From: Chrysoporthe austroafricana
Taxonomy: Eukaryota > Ascomycota > Sordariomycetes > Diaporthales > Cryphonectriaceae
NCBI GenBank assembly: GCA_001051155.2
Contig: JYIP02000002.1
Coordinates: forward strand, 131,583 to 195,582
Direction of reading: 5' to 3'
DNA: 64,000 nt
Part shown: positions 11,958 to 24,347 of the stretch, in pieces
How positions within the stretch are numbered: the stretch's first letter is position 1
How the letters are laid out: each line of letters starts with the position of its first letter
The notes under the pieces: model-generated
Databases searched by the model: none
What the model was told of the DNA's origin: nothing
Seen by the model: the letters and a program-made list of their open reading frames with translations, nothing else
Translations under genes and position numbers: made by a program

Positions 11958-11960
<3 letters not shown>

Positions 11961-12450
11961 GTCGATCTATCTGCAGTCATTCTTCCTTCGTGCCGCCGGC
12001 GCGCGTCGACAGCCAGCCTCGGCCCTGGCAGGTCTGCCTACGACCTGACCAGGAAGCATAAAAATGTGGTATAGGTCCGTACTATATATAATATAGTATA
12101 TCGCTGGTGGCCTATACAGACCGTACTATGGTTATGCTATGGCAACCAGCCCGGGCTCCGAGGACAGCAGCCGATCCTGGCGGCCTTGTCCAGGCCCATG
12201 CAAGCGCCCACGGCCGCTGTCACCTCACCTTGCCGCCTCTGTCCAACCCAGAGGCGATCACCCGCGGGCGCCGAGGCGTGCTCCCGCGGCAGACGAAGCT
12301 ATCCCCGGACCGTGCGCACATGCTGGCCCAGCACGAGCCCGCTGGTCTGCCCGTACGGCGGCGACCCGCCGCAGCCCGTCTCGAGCTGCCAACTCGGGAT
12401 GCTCGACCGGGTGTGGCGGGCACGACGGGCACGACAGCCGCATATACAGC

Positions 12451-12485
12451 CCATTCCATTCCATTCCATTCCATTCCATCCCATT
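12451..12485. repeat. (CCATT)n pentanucleotide array
   Basis: Six CCATT units, the last one slightly altered (CCATC then CCATTCC), in the lipid kinase-MIX23 spacer. Confidence 0.85.
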
Positions 12486-13297
12486 CCGGCCTGACAGGTC
12501 GGTGGATAGCCAGGCTCGGCGGGAGACACGAGGGGCGCGACGAGAGACCGCGCCTAGGGCGGGCGTCCCCTCCACTGCGCTTCGAACAGCAGCACGTCCT
12601 GTGCTGTTTCCTCTCGTCGTCACGGGCAGGCCGGGCCACCTAGACGTCTTGTCGTGGGCGAGCAGCGGTCTGGAGAGGGCAGAACGATGGGACAGGTGGA
12701 TGCATCACAAAAGAGGTTGCTCATGCTGTCGCTGTCGCTGTCGCTGTCGCTGCGAGGCATCGTCCCACCTGGATTGAACATCCACATCATATTCGTATCC
12801 GCGTGCGTGCATAATTTTAAGTAGATAGTAGTTACGGAAGAGGCACAACAGCACAGCAGCACAGCGGCACAGCAGCACGGCAGCACCCAAAACCGCGCAG
12901 GGCCTGTGGCTTACATAATAAGCCAGGCCTTCCACTCGGCTTGTCTCCGCGCCCCAGCGCGCCGGGATGACGGCAGCACCCGGCGAGCGCCGCTGTCGTC
13001 GTCACCGTCGCTGTCGTCACTGCTTGTCAGCGTCAGGCCAGTCAGTCGATCTCGCCACGAACACAGCGCCAGCCCGACGAAACCTCGATCCTCTCTGGCC
13101 GACCCGCGACAGAGCAGCTCTCGGCACAGACCCGAACCCCTTACCTCCAACACACACACACATATACATACCCCAGGCAGGCCGGCAAGGTGGCTCAGCT
13201 CTTCTGGTCCAGGCCCCAGCGTCCAGATCCGGGCTCGCCGGCGTCCTCCTCCTCCTCCTCCTCCTCTCCTCCTCCGCCGCCGCCGCCCCGAGAGACC

Positions 13298-13995
13298 ATG
13301 AGCGAGCCCACCGCCCAGCAGGACCTCACGCCCCAGTTCTGTTTCTCCTCGGCCGCGCTACGTGGTACGCAGACCTGATCTTCCCCCAACCCCCCAACCA
13401 TCCAGACGCCCCCCTCTAGGCCTGCCTCGGTCTCTAACGCGAGCGCCTCCCCTCCCGGACAGATTTCCTGCGGCTGTCCCGCGCCACGATCGACGACCCC
13501 ATCGTGCAGAACCTGAACGCCCTCGCGACGCCCGCGGCGGCAGGGTTCGACCCCAGGTCGACGTCGCAGCGAACCCCGCGCCCCGCCGCCCGCCAGCACA
13601 TCGACCCGCGCCCGTGCCAGCGGTTCAAGGACGAGGTGCTCTTCCCATCGTGGCAGGCCCGCTCCGACGTGCTGAGCTACTGCGCGCTCGTGGCCACGAG
13701 CCCGGACCCGGACGACCCGGCGGCGGCCGTGCGCGAGGCGCAGCTCGAGCGCGACCGCGAGAGGGTGGTCGACGAGCGGCTGGACCCCTACTCGGCGCGC
13801 TTCTTCCCCGCCGAGCCCCGGACGGCCCAGCTGGCCGCGCTGGTGCGCCAGGAGCAGGGCGTCGAGGGCATCGTGCGGGCCAGGACGTGGGGGCTCGTCA
13901 GGGACAGGTGCGGCGACCCCGCCGAGGACTGGCAGGCCGCCCTCGCCGGCTGGAGGAAGAGGGACCAGGCGCGCCGGAGGGAGGCCGGCGCGTAG
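13298..13995 (+). CDS. MIX23 / caffeine-induced death protein 2 family (mitochondrial intermembrane space)
   Basis: Member of the MIX23 (CCDC58; fission yeast Cid2) family, an intermembrane-space protein linked to mitochondrial protein import. Two exons, 13298-13364 and 13463-13995, encode 199 residues. The family core LRLSRATIDDPIVQNLNAL (compare MRTIDDRIVHELN in the human protein) starts at the exon junction, and RARTWGLVRDRC lies near the C-terminus. Four cysteines fall where the human protein has its four: FC in exon 1, PC near 13618, YC near 13682 (21 residues between this pair) and RC near 13912. This fits oxidative import through Mia40. The C-terminus is longer and charged, a likely fungal extension. 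The start at 13298 is the only Met before the core. Confidence 0.85.
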
Positions 13996-15133
13996 CACGT
14001 GGGATGCCTCTGGTGGCGCGTGTAACAACAAGGCGCAGGCAGCACTGTTCATAGCAGAAAGACAGGAGAGGGACACTGGAAGCCTGTCCACGAATTGTAT
14101 CCCGCCGACTGCGGCGCAGGACCAGGCAGGCCAGGCCCGGCCCTGTCCCGTCTAGCCGGTCCTTTTGCTAAGCTCGGCAGGGCTGTAGATCTAAATCCAA
14201 ACCTAGAAATAATCACCTTGTATTAAAGGACCGTCAACCCCGGCAGCGTGGTGCTTGTGCGTCTCCCGCAGCTTGTCGACGAGCGCACCCACACGAGGCA
14301 CACGCGGTTGGTGACGGGCTGGGGATGTGACGACGGCTGGCAGGTGAGGATGAGGATGAGGGCGAGGATAAGAGCTCCTATCTTATCTGGAGCTCCTGGC
14401 CAACCCCACCACCCACCGCCCACCAGCCCAGCCCCAGCCTGCACCTGGGGCCGCAGGGCTGCCAAGTGGCCCGCAGCTGCGCGGCAGGCCCCCAAAAGCT
14501 CTTCGCGGTCTCTGGCAGGCGGGCACGACAGGCACTCCACCAGCCTGAACCCCCACCACCAGAAACACCACCACCACCACCTCCTCCTCCTCCTCCACCA
14601 ACACCAACCAGCCAACCTGGCAGTCTTCACGACCTCGCCTGCGCCTCGCAAGCCTCATCTCTCTGCTGCACTTCTGGCTACGTCTGCCGCCCAGCAACAA
14701 GACAAACCACTCCCGCACCGCCGTCCTCATCCCACAGGACCAGCCGGCCCCCTCGAGCTTCCGCATCCATCTCGACGAGCTCGCGCCACGCCGCTGCAGC
14801 CCTCCACACGCACGACCTCCCACGCGCTGGCCGGTGTCTCGTGTGTCCTGCTCCGACAGCCTGACCTGCCCTCTCGTCCGCCTGCAGCCCCAGCCCCTGC
14901 GCGACCTGGTGCGATCGCCGTCCGCTGACCGACTGGCCGCTGCTGTGCGTCATCCCCATCCTCGTGGCCTGCCCCAGTGTGCGTCTTGTCTCCCCCTCCC
15001 TCCCCCTCTGCTGGGTGCGCGCTGTCACCGTCACCGTCACCTGTCCTCCGATCTGCCACAGGCTGCGCGACGACGATCCATCTGACCTGGCCCAAGCAGG
15101 ATCCGCCTGGCAGAGCCGAGCCTCCGAACCACC

Positions 15134-15166
<33 letters not shown>

Positions 15167-15176
15167 TCCGCTACCG
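13996..15176. other. Spacer and leader upstream of NAA15
   Basis: No supported gene. Contains CCACCACC/CTCCTCC short runs near 14555-14600 and a TCC array with a C run (15129-15170) directly before the NAA15 start codon, so it probably lies in the 5' UTR. Confidence 0.5.
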
Positions 15177-17838
15177 ATGCCGCAGCCTCTGAGCACGAGA
15201 GAGGGCAACCTCTTTCGTCAGGTCGTCCGCAACTATGAGGAGAAGCAGTACAAGCGCGGCCTCAAGGCCGCCGAGCAGATCCTCAAGAAGAACCCCAAGC
15301 ACGGTGACACGACCGCCATGAAGGCCCTCATCCTCAACGCCCAGGGCAAGACCGACGAGGCCTTCGCCCTCGGCAAGGAGGCCCTGACCGTCGACATGAA
15401 GTCGCACATCTGCTGGCACGTCTACGGCCTGCTCTACCGCACCAACAAGAACTTCGAGGAGGCCATCAAGGCCTACCGCTTCGCCCTCCGGCTCGAGCCC
15501 GACTCGAGCCAGATCCAGCGCGACCTCGCCGTCCTCCAGATCCAGATGCGCGACTACCAGGGTTACGTCCAGAGCAGGCTCGCCATGCTGCAGGCCCGCC
15601 CTGCCCTCAGGCAGAGCTGGACCGGCCTCGCCGTCGCCCATCACCTCGCCGGCAACCTGGCCGACGCCGAGCACATCCTCAAGACCTTCGAAGAGACCCT
15701 CAAGACCCAGCCGCCCAAGTCCGACCTCGAGCACTCCGAGGCCCTCATGTACCGCAACATGGTCATCGCCGAGACCGGCGACTTCCAGAAGGCCCTGGAC
15801 CACCTCGAGTCCGCCTGCAAGCAGAACCTCGACCGCCTGGCCTACCAGGAGGCCCGCGCCCGCTATCTGGCCCGGCTGGGGAGGAAGGAGGAGGCCGCCC
15901 AGGCCTACCGTGTGCTCCTGGACCGGAACCCCGACCACCCGGAGTACTATGACGCCCTGGTCGAGGCGTCAGGCCTCCCCGAGGGGGACCTCGCCGCGCG
16001 CAAGGCCATCTACGACGAGTATGCCGTCAGGTTCCCCCGCTGCGACGCCGCGAAACGGCTTCCGCTAGACTTCTTGACCGGTCAGGAGCTCTGCCCATCC
16101 CGATCTCTCCTCCCCTCTCCCTCTTCCCTTCTCCCCCTTTCTTTCGCCCGCGGACGACATGCTGACACCTCGGACTAGGCGACGATTTCAAGACCGCCGC
16201 CAGGTCGTACCTGGCTCTGGTCCTGGACAAGGGCGTCCCTTCCACCTTCGCCAACCTGAAGCACCTGTACACCGACGAGTTCAAGAAGAACGCCCTGCGT
16301 GAGATTGTCGACGAGTATCTCTCCGTCGGCGCTAAGGACGGCGTGAACGGGGACGGCTCGAGGGGCAGGGGCGCGGCCATCTACTACCTGGCCCAGCACT
16401 ATAGCTACTTCCGCAGCCGCGACCTCGCCAGGGCGATGGAGTATGTGGACAAGGCCATCGAGGAGGACCCGGAGAACGTGAACTTCGCCATGACAAAAGC
16501 GCGGATATGGAAGTACTACGGCAACCCGCAGAAGGCGTCCGAGGCCATGGAGCACGCCCGGGAGCTCGACACCAGGGACCGGTACATCAACACCAAGGCG
16601 GCCAAGTACCAGCTGCGGAACAACGAGCTGGAGAAGGCGCTGAAGACGATGGGCATGTTCACCAAGGCCGACACGCCCGGCGGGCCCCTCGCGGACCTGC
16701 TGGACATGCAGAGCGTCTGGTTCCTGACCGAGGACGGCGAGGCGAACGCGCGCCTCGGCAACCTGGGGCTCGCCCTGAAGCGGTTCCACGCCGTCTACAA
16801 CATCTTTGACATATGGCAGGAGGACCAGTTTGACTTCCACGGCTTCTCGCTCCGCAAGGGCATGATACGCGCATACGTCGACATGGTCAGGTGGGAGGAC
16901 CACCTGAGGGACCACCCGTTTTATACCCGCGTCGCGATCGATGCCGCCAACGCCTACCTGCGCATATACGAGCAGCAGAACGCGAAGGATGCGAACGGCG
17001 TCAACGGCGCCGAGAATGGCGGGGCCAACGGCGACGACGCGCTGGAAAAGAAGAAGGCGGCCAAGAAGGCCAGGAAGGAGGCGCAGCGGCTAGAGCGCGA
17101 GGCTGCGGAGAAGGCGGCGAAGCAGGACCCGAACAAGAAGGGGTCCAAGCCCGACGCGGACGCGCTGAAGAAGAAGGACGACGACCCCCTGGGCGCAAAG
17201 CTCGCCGCCACCGCGGAGCCGCTGGCGGATGCCATGAAGTTCATCGGCCCGATGCTGCAGTGCAGCCCCAAGAGCATCCAGGCGCAGACCACCGCCTTTG
17301 AGGTGCTCATTCTTCGGAGTAAGTGGGCCTCCCGTGCTGCGTCACGCCCGAACCGGTCTGGACGGGTTCCCTGGTGGCTAACTCTAGAGCAGAGAAGTAT
17401 CTCCTTGCCCTGCGGTGCCTGAAGGCTGCGCTGTCGCTGGATGCGGAGGACCCCAAGGCCCATGAGCAGGCGATCCGGCTGCGGTACGCCCTGAACACCG
17501 ACCTCGGGACGCTCCCGCCTAAGGTCGCCGAGGTCATCAGTGCCGAGTTTACAGAAGTCCCCGCGTCGGCAGACCTAGCGAGGACCAACCAGGACTACCT
17601 GGCGAAGCACAGGGCCAGCCCGCAGCACGTGCTGTCGAGCATCCGGGTGCAGGAGAGGCTGGGTGAGGACCGTGGCCGGCTCGCCAAGGACATTACGGCC
17701 CTGTTACAGCTCGAGGGGGTCACGGTAGGGGACGCGAAGGATGCACAGGATGTGCTAAGCACCTGGAAGAGCGGGGAGCTGGATGGCTTCAAGAAGGCGG
17801 CCCAGCAGAAGTGGCCGGAGTCCTCGGTCTTTGCCTAG
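15177..17838 (+). CDS. NAA15: NatA auxiliary subunit NAA15 (Nat1), TPR protein
   Basis: Large auxiliary subunit of the NatA N-terminal acetyltransferase. It anchors the catalytic Naa10 and docks the complex at the ribosomal exit tunnel. Exons 15177-16080, 16179-17318 and about 17393-17838 give 829 residues. The N-terminal FRQVVRNYEEKQYKRGLKAAEQIL helix pair and successive TPR units (LILNAQGKTDEAFALGKEAL, HVYGLLYRTNKNFEEAIKAY, KARIWKYYGNPQKASEAM) span most of the protein. A Lys/Glu-rich helix (about residues 590-640, with KKKAAKKARKEAQRLERE) matches the basic region near the C-terminus of the family. The first donor is GTCAGG, unusual, but supported by continuity of DFLTG/DDFKTAARSYL. The third-exon acceptor could be 17390 or 17393. 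Confidence 0.92.
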
Positions 17839-18898
17839 GCCTCGGACGCCTGGCTGTCGTCCTCGGGACCTGGAGCACCGCTGTCTGTGCATCCTGGCAC
17901 GTTCGACGGCCTCTCTACAGGCCGCGCATGACCAGGGCGCGGCGCAGGTGGGCTTTCCGGGATCGTGCACCTGGGGCCTCTCTCTCTTCCCTGCCGTGAC
18001 ACACGTGTCGGGTTGGGAGAGATTGGACGTATTGCATGGCTTCTCTCATCATGGACAATACCCACCGGAAAAGCTGGCACGGGATCTGAAGGAGGGGCGG
18101 GGGGATAGAGGGATATTGAAGGGAAAACAAGGGGAAAAAAAAGAAAAACAATATATAACAAGATCTCCAAGGGCCGGCATGTGCGCTGCCGTTACGTCGG
18201 TCGAAACCACAGTGGTGAAACATCAGCTCATCGTGGCCCGAGGCGGCCAGACTGGGCGTGCCAGGGAAGGGCGGCCCGGGCTCCGGCGGGAGAATCCATC
18301 TGGATAGGCCGCTCGAGGGCGCCCGTATCTGCTGGTCGACGTCAGACGTGCAATTGTACTAAGTAGAAATGCAGGATCACCGCTCGGATTTATCTAGACT
18401 GCGACGGCCCAGGCCAGCCACAGTGCTGGGCGGCTTCGCAGCACAGTTTCCCAAGGGTTTCACCGTGGCCTCGGCCTCCTTTCCTAGCCAGAACGCATGA
18501 CAGGATCCGAGCCGTGGACAGCCGGGCCAGCAAGGTAAGTAGCCAGCAAGGTAGCCAAGCCAGCAAGGCCAGGGTGAGGGAGGGAGGGAGGGAGGGAGGG
18601 GGGGCGGGCGGAGGAGTGACAGACCACGTTGTGCATGGGGAGGGGGGGGCCGTGTGGGTGTGGGCTGTAACCATGCCATCTGGTACGCGGCCGCGGAGTC
18701 TCAGATGGACGGCCTTCGGCGCAAGTGCAGCCGGATTGTTGTTGTTGTACAGAAACTGTTCAGGACGTCCATCTTTTTCGTGTGTGTATGTGTGTGTGCG
18801 CGTGCGCCCGTGTCTCGCACCACCGGAGCCAAACGACCCCTTTTAACCCGTCTCATCCTTTTTTTTTTTTTTTCCTTTCCTTTTTCTACTTCTCTTCT

Positions 18899-18899
<1 letters not shown>

Positions 18900-18933
<34 letters not shown>

Positions 18934-18944
18934 ACTACTACTAC
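18900..18944. repeat. Compound (CTA)n(CTG)n(CTA)n trinucleotide array
   Basis: CTA units flank a central block of about seven CTG units. Preceded by a poly-T tract at 18859-18873. Confidence 0.9.
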
Positions 18945-19475
18945 GATAACATGCAGTCCCGAGATGTACATGCAGGTTTGATGTTACGCCAACCAGGTGC
19001 GCCCGATCGTAAGGAATAGATGGGAGGGGGGGCCGCGGTGGTCTCGGGCGGTGGTTCCAGCAGGATCGGCCTTTCGGAAACTTGTGCAGGGGAAGCAAAA
19101 CGCAGGGCAGAGAGCAGCCGGTGCCTCAGGAAGGGGGGGGGTCGCAGGAGAGCTAGCACGAATCTCGATTCCCACCTCCCAGCGTTGTGTGAGTGAGTGA
19201 GTGGGTGAGTGGGTGAGTGGGTGAATGTATGTCTGTGTACGTGAGGCGTGAGTCTTGAGCATGTCAATCATCCGACGGGAGATGGGACGCACAACAGCGC
19301 CCGCAGTATGTGACCAGGGACGCTGTGCGTATCCGATCGCCTTCTCCCTCGCTTGTCGGATGCTCTGTATGACCATGAACATGACTTGTGCATTCTGGAT
19401 CCAGGAGGGAGGGGGGGGGGAGACAGAAGGTATAGAGAGAGAGAGGGAGGAGAGAGTGGAGGACACACCGGAGTA

Positions 19476-19479
<4 letters not shown>

Positions 19480-19522
<43 letters not shown>
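19480..19522. repeat. (CT)n microsatellite
   Basis: Uninterrupted CT dinucleotides, about 21 units, close to a complementary GA-rich stretch at 19430-19455. Confidence 0.9.
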
Positions 19523-19525
<3 letters not shown>

Positions 19526-19807
19526 TCCGATAATTACTACTCACGTACCTTTCTCATCCCGTGTCGACCAAGGGGTCTGATCGCCGTGCTTAATGTTGGC
19601 TGACAGGCGGGCTGCTCTGGGGCCCCGTACTCCGTACTCCGTACTCGGATCGGATGGGGAACGACGAGGGCTCGACCTGGACAAGGCCAGCCACCAGCAG
19701 AAACAGAGTTTCCATACGTTGGCGGCGGCCATGTACTATGGAGCCATAGCATCATAACAGGTAGACATAGACAGGTAGCAGGCGCGCCGGAGGGAGGGAG
19801 GAGGGGG

Positions 19808-19838
19808 GCCCTGGCCCTGGCCCTGGCCCTGGCCCTGG
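19808..19838. repeat. (GGCCCT)n hexanucleotide array
   Basis: Five GGCCCT units. Not the TTAGGG telomere repeat of filamentous fungi. Confidence 0.85.
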
Positions 19839-20235
19839 GATGCTCCGGCCCTCCTCCTCTGGGCTCACGGGCGGAGTTGACTGCCCCAACGGGCCACACC
19901 CAAGATTGATGCGAACTCGCCAATCTCGAAAGGGTCCCCACTTGGCTGCAGTCCGGATTCAGGGCTGCTTGCTTCCTTGCCTGCTGCTGCTTGTGAGGGC
20001 GTTGGGCTGGGGGGAGGGGGGGAAGGGGATCCTCAATCCCTCCCTCTCCGGCAGAGGTCCGCGCCAGGACAAGCATACCTAGCAGTAGTGCGCGCGCCGA
20101 GGAAATCCTCAGCAGTGCGATTCCTTCGCTGGGGCGCGTCTGAGGTGGTGCCTCAGCCTTCAAGCAGCCAGCCCTCGAACGCGCGCAGGCGGGCGCCTGG
20201 CCGCGGAGGAGGCACAAGCACACAGCACAACACGA

Positions 20236-20311
20236 CACAGCACAGCACAGCACAGCACAGCACAGCGCAGGTCTGGCATGGGGCATGGCATGGCATGGCA
20301 TGGCATGGCAT
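20236..20311. repeat. Adjacent (CACAG)n and (GGCAT)n pentamer arrays
   Basis: About six CACAG units (20236-20267), a spacer of roughly ten bases, then about six GGCAT units (20280-20311). Two unrelated pentamers of similar copy number are side by side. Confidence 0.85.
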
Positions 20312-22583
20312 GGCCCCCCCCTCCCGGCTGCCGCGAAGGAGCAGACCGGTCTGGGGATCCCCGTGCATCTATCGTAAAACGTACCGCGGTACTTACTTAC
20401 CCACTACACGGCGCGCCAGTTCCACTCTGGCCAAGACAGATGATAGGCCCCACAGGAGGCAATTTGAGGCTATTGCGATGAAATCATTGGCAATATGCCG
20501 CGACCCGGAACGGGCATCCGGCCCAGGAGAGGCAGTCTGGGTCGGAGGAAGGCGGAGGAGGAGAAGAAGAAGGGAGGAGAGGCAAGATGATATAAGAAGA
20601 GAAGAAATGAAGAAAGAAAAGAAGTGGAGAAAAAAAAAAAAAAAAAAAGCCAGACAGGGACACAGGACAGAGACGGACAGGCGCAGGGACTCGGTGGTCG
20701 GTCGGCCGGTGATACAATATACAGCACGACTGACTGGCTGGCTGTCCAACCCCCTCCCATTCAGGGGTGCTGCGAGGGAGCGCCGTCGTGCCCCGTCGCC
20801 CACGGCCCATGTACTGACTGTGCCCCGTTACCCCGTACCTGTTGGAGCGGCACCAAGTCCCTCATCTTACTCGAGAGTCTGAAATGGGGAAAGACAACCG
20901 GTCCAACTGTCCGCCAGGAGCCATGTGGTCTGATCCAGGGCCTGACTCTGCATTGCTCGGGGAATCTCTCTCTCTCTCTTTGTCTCCTTCCAGCCTCTCT
21001 CTTAGACCACGCGCGCAGCGAGGCAGCGTGCACCGTGTCCAGACGGACTGCACCCCCCCTCCGTCTCTGCCAGTACTCTCATGCTCGTCCCCTGCCACAC
21101 GCCTTGCCAGGGACCAGGGGACGGGCGATGGGGACGGAGGGGCGATGGGGGAAGGGTGTGGGCGCTGCTCACTCTCGACACGATCTTCTTCCTCCTGCTC
21201 GTGTCCTCTCCTCCTCTGGCGCTGCCGGAGGGATCTGCCGGGCTCCTGGGTGGGCTGGTGACGAGACGTGCCCTCTCCCTTCTGGGAGGAAGAAGGGAAG
21301 GGGGAGGGGGAGCGCGGGCGGTGATGGCCCCGTCTCGCGCCCTCGAGGGCCCATGGTACTTACTGTACTAGACTCCGTACGGCCACGGCGACAGACGTGG
21401 TGATGGTGATGAGCACACCTGGCTATAGTCGCTGCCGCTGCGGGACAATCCTTTCCGGAAGTGAATTTAAGCTCCCGCTAGAGGGGGTTCCCACGGGCTC
21501 GCGTATCTCTGGCAGACGAGGCGAGGGTTGCCGTTTCAATGCCAGCAGGGCGTGTCGCCTGCTCGCTTGATGTCTCGCTTCTGCCCGCCCGCTGCAGGCT
21601 GCTCGAACCAAGGTTGGCTCCTCCTGGTCCGACGTTCCAACCCAGCTTCTTCCTCTGGGCGGTAAACCTTCCACGATCCTTGACCTTAGCCCAGAACGAG
21701 GAGGGAGGGAGGGAGGGAGGGGGGTGGGCGCGCAATAGGGGTTCCCCTTGCGGGATGAGGTGGTGGGTGCGTCGCAGGCCCAGGCTCAGGCGCTGGCTCT
21801 TTTGCATTTCTCTGGGTGGATTGGGACCCGGATGGGGGACGGTGGGAGCGGCCACCAACAACAAGCAGGGCCTCAGGCCCACCCGGCCGCCCGTCCACCC
21901 CGCCGCCGCAGGCTTCTTTGTTCTTTCTGAGGCGCGCGTCGAGGGGGGCGAGGAGGGCGATGGCGGAGAGGATGCAACCCTGAACATGACATATTCCCAG
22001 ACTGCAGCTCGTAAATAACGATGCCATGTCAGGGTGGGCTGCTGCTCCTTTCATCATATGTGACAGGTCACGAGGTTCGTGACCTACCACACGGCCGTAA
22101 GGCCTCAGGTTCCTTGCTTCTTCGCTGCTTCTCATGGCCTCCTCTTCCTCCTCCTCCTCCTCCTCCTCCTCCTCCTCCGCCTCCTCTCACCTCTTGTCCC
22201 CTCTCACACTGTCCTGGCCACTCATAGCAGGACCTTGTCATGATGGAGGTGGGAGGGAGGGGGAAAAAAAAACCAAGAAAAAAAAAAACAAACAAACAAA
22301 GAGAGGGGTCATGTTTGATTGTCGACTCGAGGTTACGGCGCAGGTGGGATTGGACTGCCCCTGAGCAACGGTGAGCCCACCCGGTGTCTAGGCGGTCCCC
22401 TTCTCCCCGTCCCACCCCTGAGAGGAGGACGAACCTGACGAGAGAGAGACCTTAGGGCGACCTCGAGGGAGAGCCCCTGGTGACCTGCCCGGATAGCAAT
22501 AGAGGCAACCCCAAGGTACTGACTGACTGTGCTGTGGTGGATGGGCCGGCGCTCGAGCAGTTGGGTTTTTTTCATTACTCTCT

Positions 22584-22810
<227 letters not shown>

Positions 22811-23578
22811 CTCTTCCTTTTGCAATCATACTTACGAAAGGGACAAATAGCCTCGGGACTTATCGTCTTATGGCTTCCGTCCCTCTCACCCACCCCTCTC
22901 CCCGTCTGGGCAAGGTCCGGATGTGGTTCGCGGGCTGTGTCGTGGCCAGAATAGGTGGCCTTTACCAACTGCCAGCTGCCATCTACGGTAGGTAGACCTG
23001 CCGTGTAGGATTCCGGCTGCATCAATAGTGACAGTGACGGTGCTACTCGTCGATTCTTGGCCCTCGATGTGCATGCGCGCGTGCGTGGGTGTGTGTGTGT
23101 GTGCTTGTACCGGCATGGCATGACTAGGCCGCACCATTGTGTCGAGGCCGTTCCTTGTCGTCGTCGAGGGTGCTGTGTCGAGCTGGCCTTGCTGATCAGA
23201 AGGGGGCGGGTGATAGTCCAGAATGTGTGTAGTGTAGAGACGAGAAGGCTACGGCGTGTTCATAATTTCCGAAGACGAGCACGGCCTGGAATATATCTGG
23301 CCCCGGGTTACCTGCCAGCACGCGAGGAGGCCGCGCCAGGCCCCTACTATGGTCGCCGGCAGGTATCTCGCCAGGCAGCCTTGCATCGGGCCATCGAGCG
23401 CGAGGTCCATGCCATGCCAACCTTACTGCGGTACTAAGCATGTGAGTAATGGAAGCGAGCGACGAGAGACTCGGCATCTTCCGACTAGCGAGCACATAGT
23501 CAACCTGCTAGCATGCCGTGAGCCAGCCAGCCGTGATGGCCGGCCGGCCGCCCGTGACGCAACGAGGTGCTTCTGAAA

Positions 23579-23579
<1 letters not shown>

Positions 23580-23625
<46 letters not shown>
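23580..23625. repeat. (CT)n microsatellite
   Basis: About 22 CT units in the gene-free region. Confidence 0.9.
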
Positions 23626-23627
<2 letters not shown>

Positions 23628-24272
23628 GCGCATCTCCTCGGCGCACTCGTGTCCGGTTTGTATCTGCTGGGTCGCTGGGGCCGATGTGCTATATAATCGC
23701 ATTATATGTCTTCACCACTGCTCTTCCCAACCTCCGCTTCCCATCCCTCCATCCCAAAGCGCCGTAGCGGCCCCCCCAAGATCTTGAACCAGCGGCCTGC
23801 TCGCTGACTTGGACAATAGTACGCCCGTACAGCCCCTACGACCATAACAGACGCCTGGGCAGCCTCGCTGCATGCCCCGTGCTGGGTGGTAAAGCAAGTC
23901 GAGGAGGAAGAACAGATGCTATGTGAGTGAGTACGTACTCTGCACCTGCGTAGCCACTAGCCTGGCCTGACCCGGGCTAACCCTGTCACCTCTCTGGGAC
24001 CCCTGTCCTGCTGGCCCCCCCGCCCAGGCGTTGCATCTGCTGCAGCTCTGGAGGAACCCTGGTCGACCCCTGGCGCCGTCGACCCCTCCCCCCCGGTCCC
24101 GCCGCATACTGTTCCTGCACTGTCCCTGTCGAGGTTCTACTCAGGGCAAAGTACTGTAGGTTCGTCTCGTACCGCAACCCCCTGTCGCAACCCAGGCGTG
24201 CTAGGGCGCACCGTCGACTTTTCCCACCACTCACTCCTCTCTTCTCCTTCGTCTCCTGTCTCTGGCTGTGAC

Positions 24273-24276
<4 letters not shown>

Positions 24277-24346
<70 letters not shown>

Positions 24347-24347
24347 C
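24277..24347. repeat. Compound (CTGT)n(CT)n(CG)n array
   Basis: Four to five CTGT units pass into CT dinucleotides and end in alternating CG (24332-24347). The alternating CG part could adopt Z-DNA. Confidence 0.85.

Larger units (their letters stand above)
11174..13297. other. Repeat-rich spacer between divergent lipid kinase and MIX23
   Basis: No supported gene. It holds GAG-type repeats at 11511-11570, an ATGT run then a long CTGT array (11872-11957), a CCATT pentamer array (12451-12485), CTGTCG hexamers at 12727-12751, a CAGCA-type array (12846-12886) and TCC repeats (13245-13268) just before MIX23. Both promoters of the divergent pair must lie within it. Confidence 0.55.

Noticed and set aside
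19808..19838. GGCCCT array as telomeric repeat
   Set aside because: The fungal telomere unit is TTAGGG; this is a GC-rich internal microsatellite.
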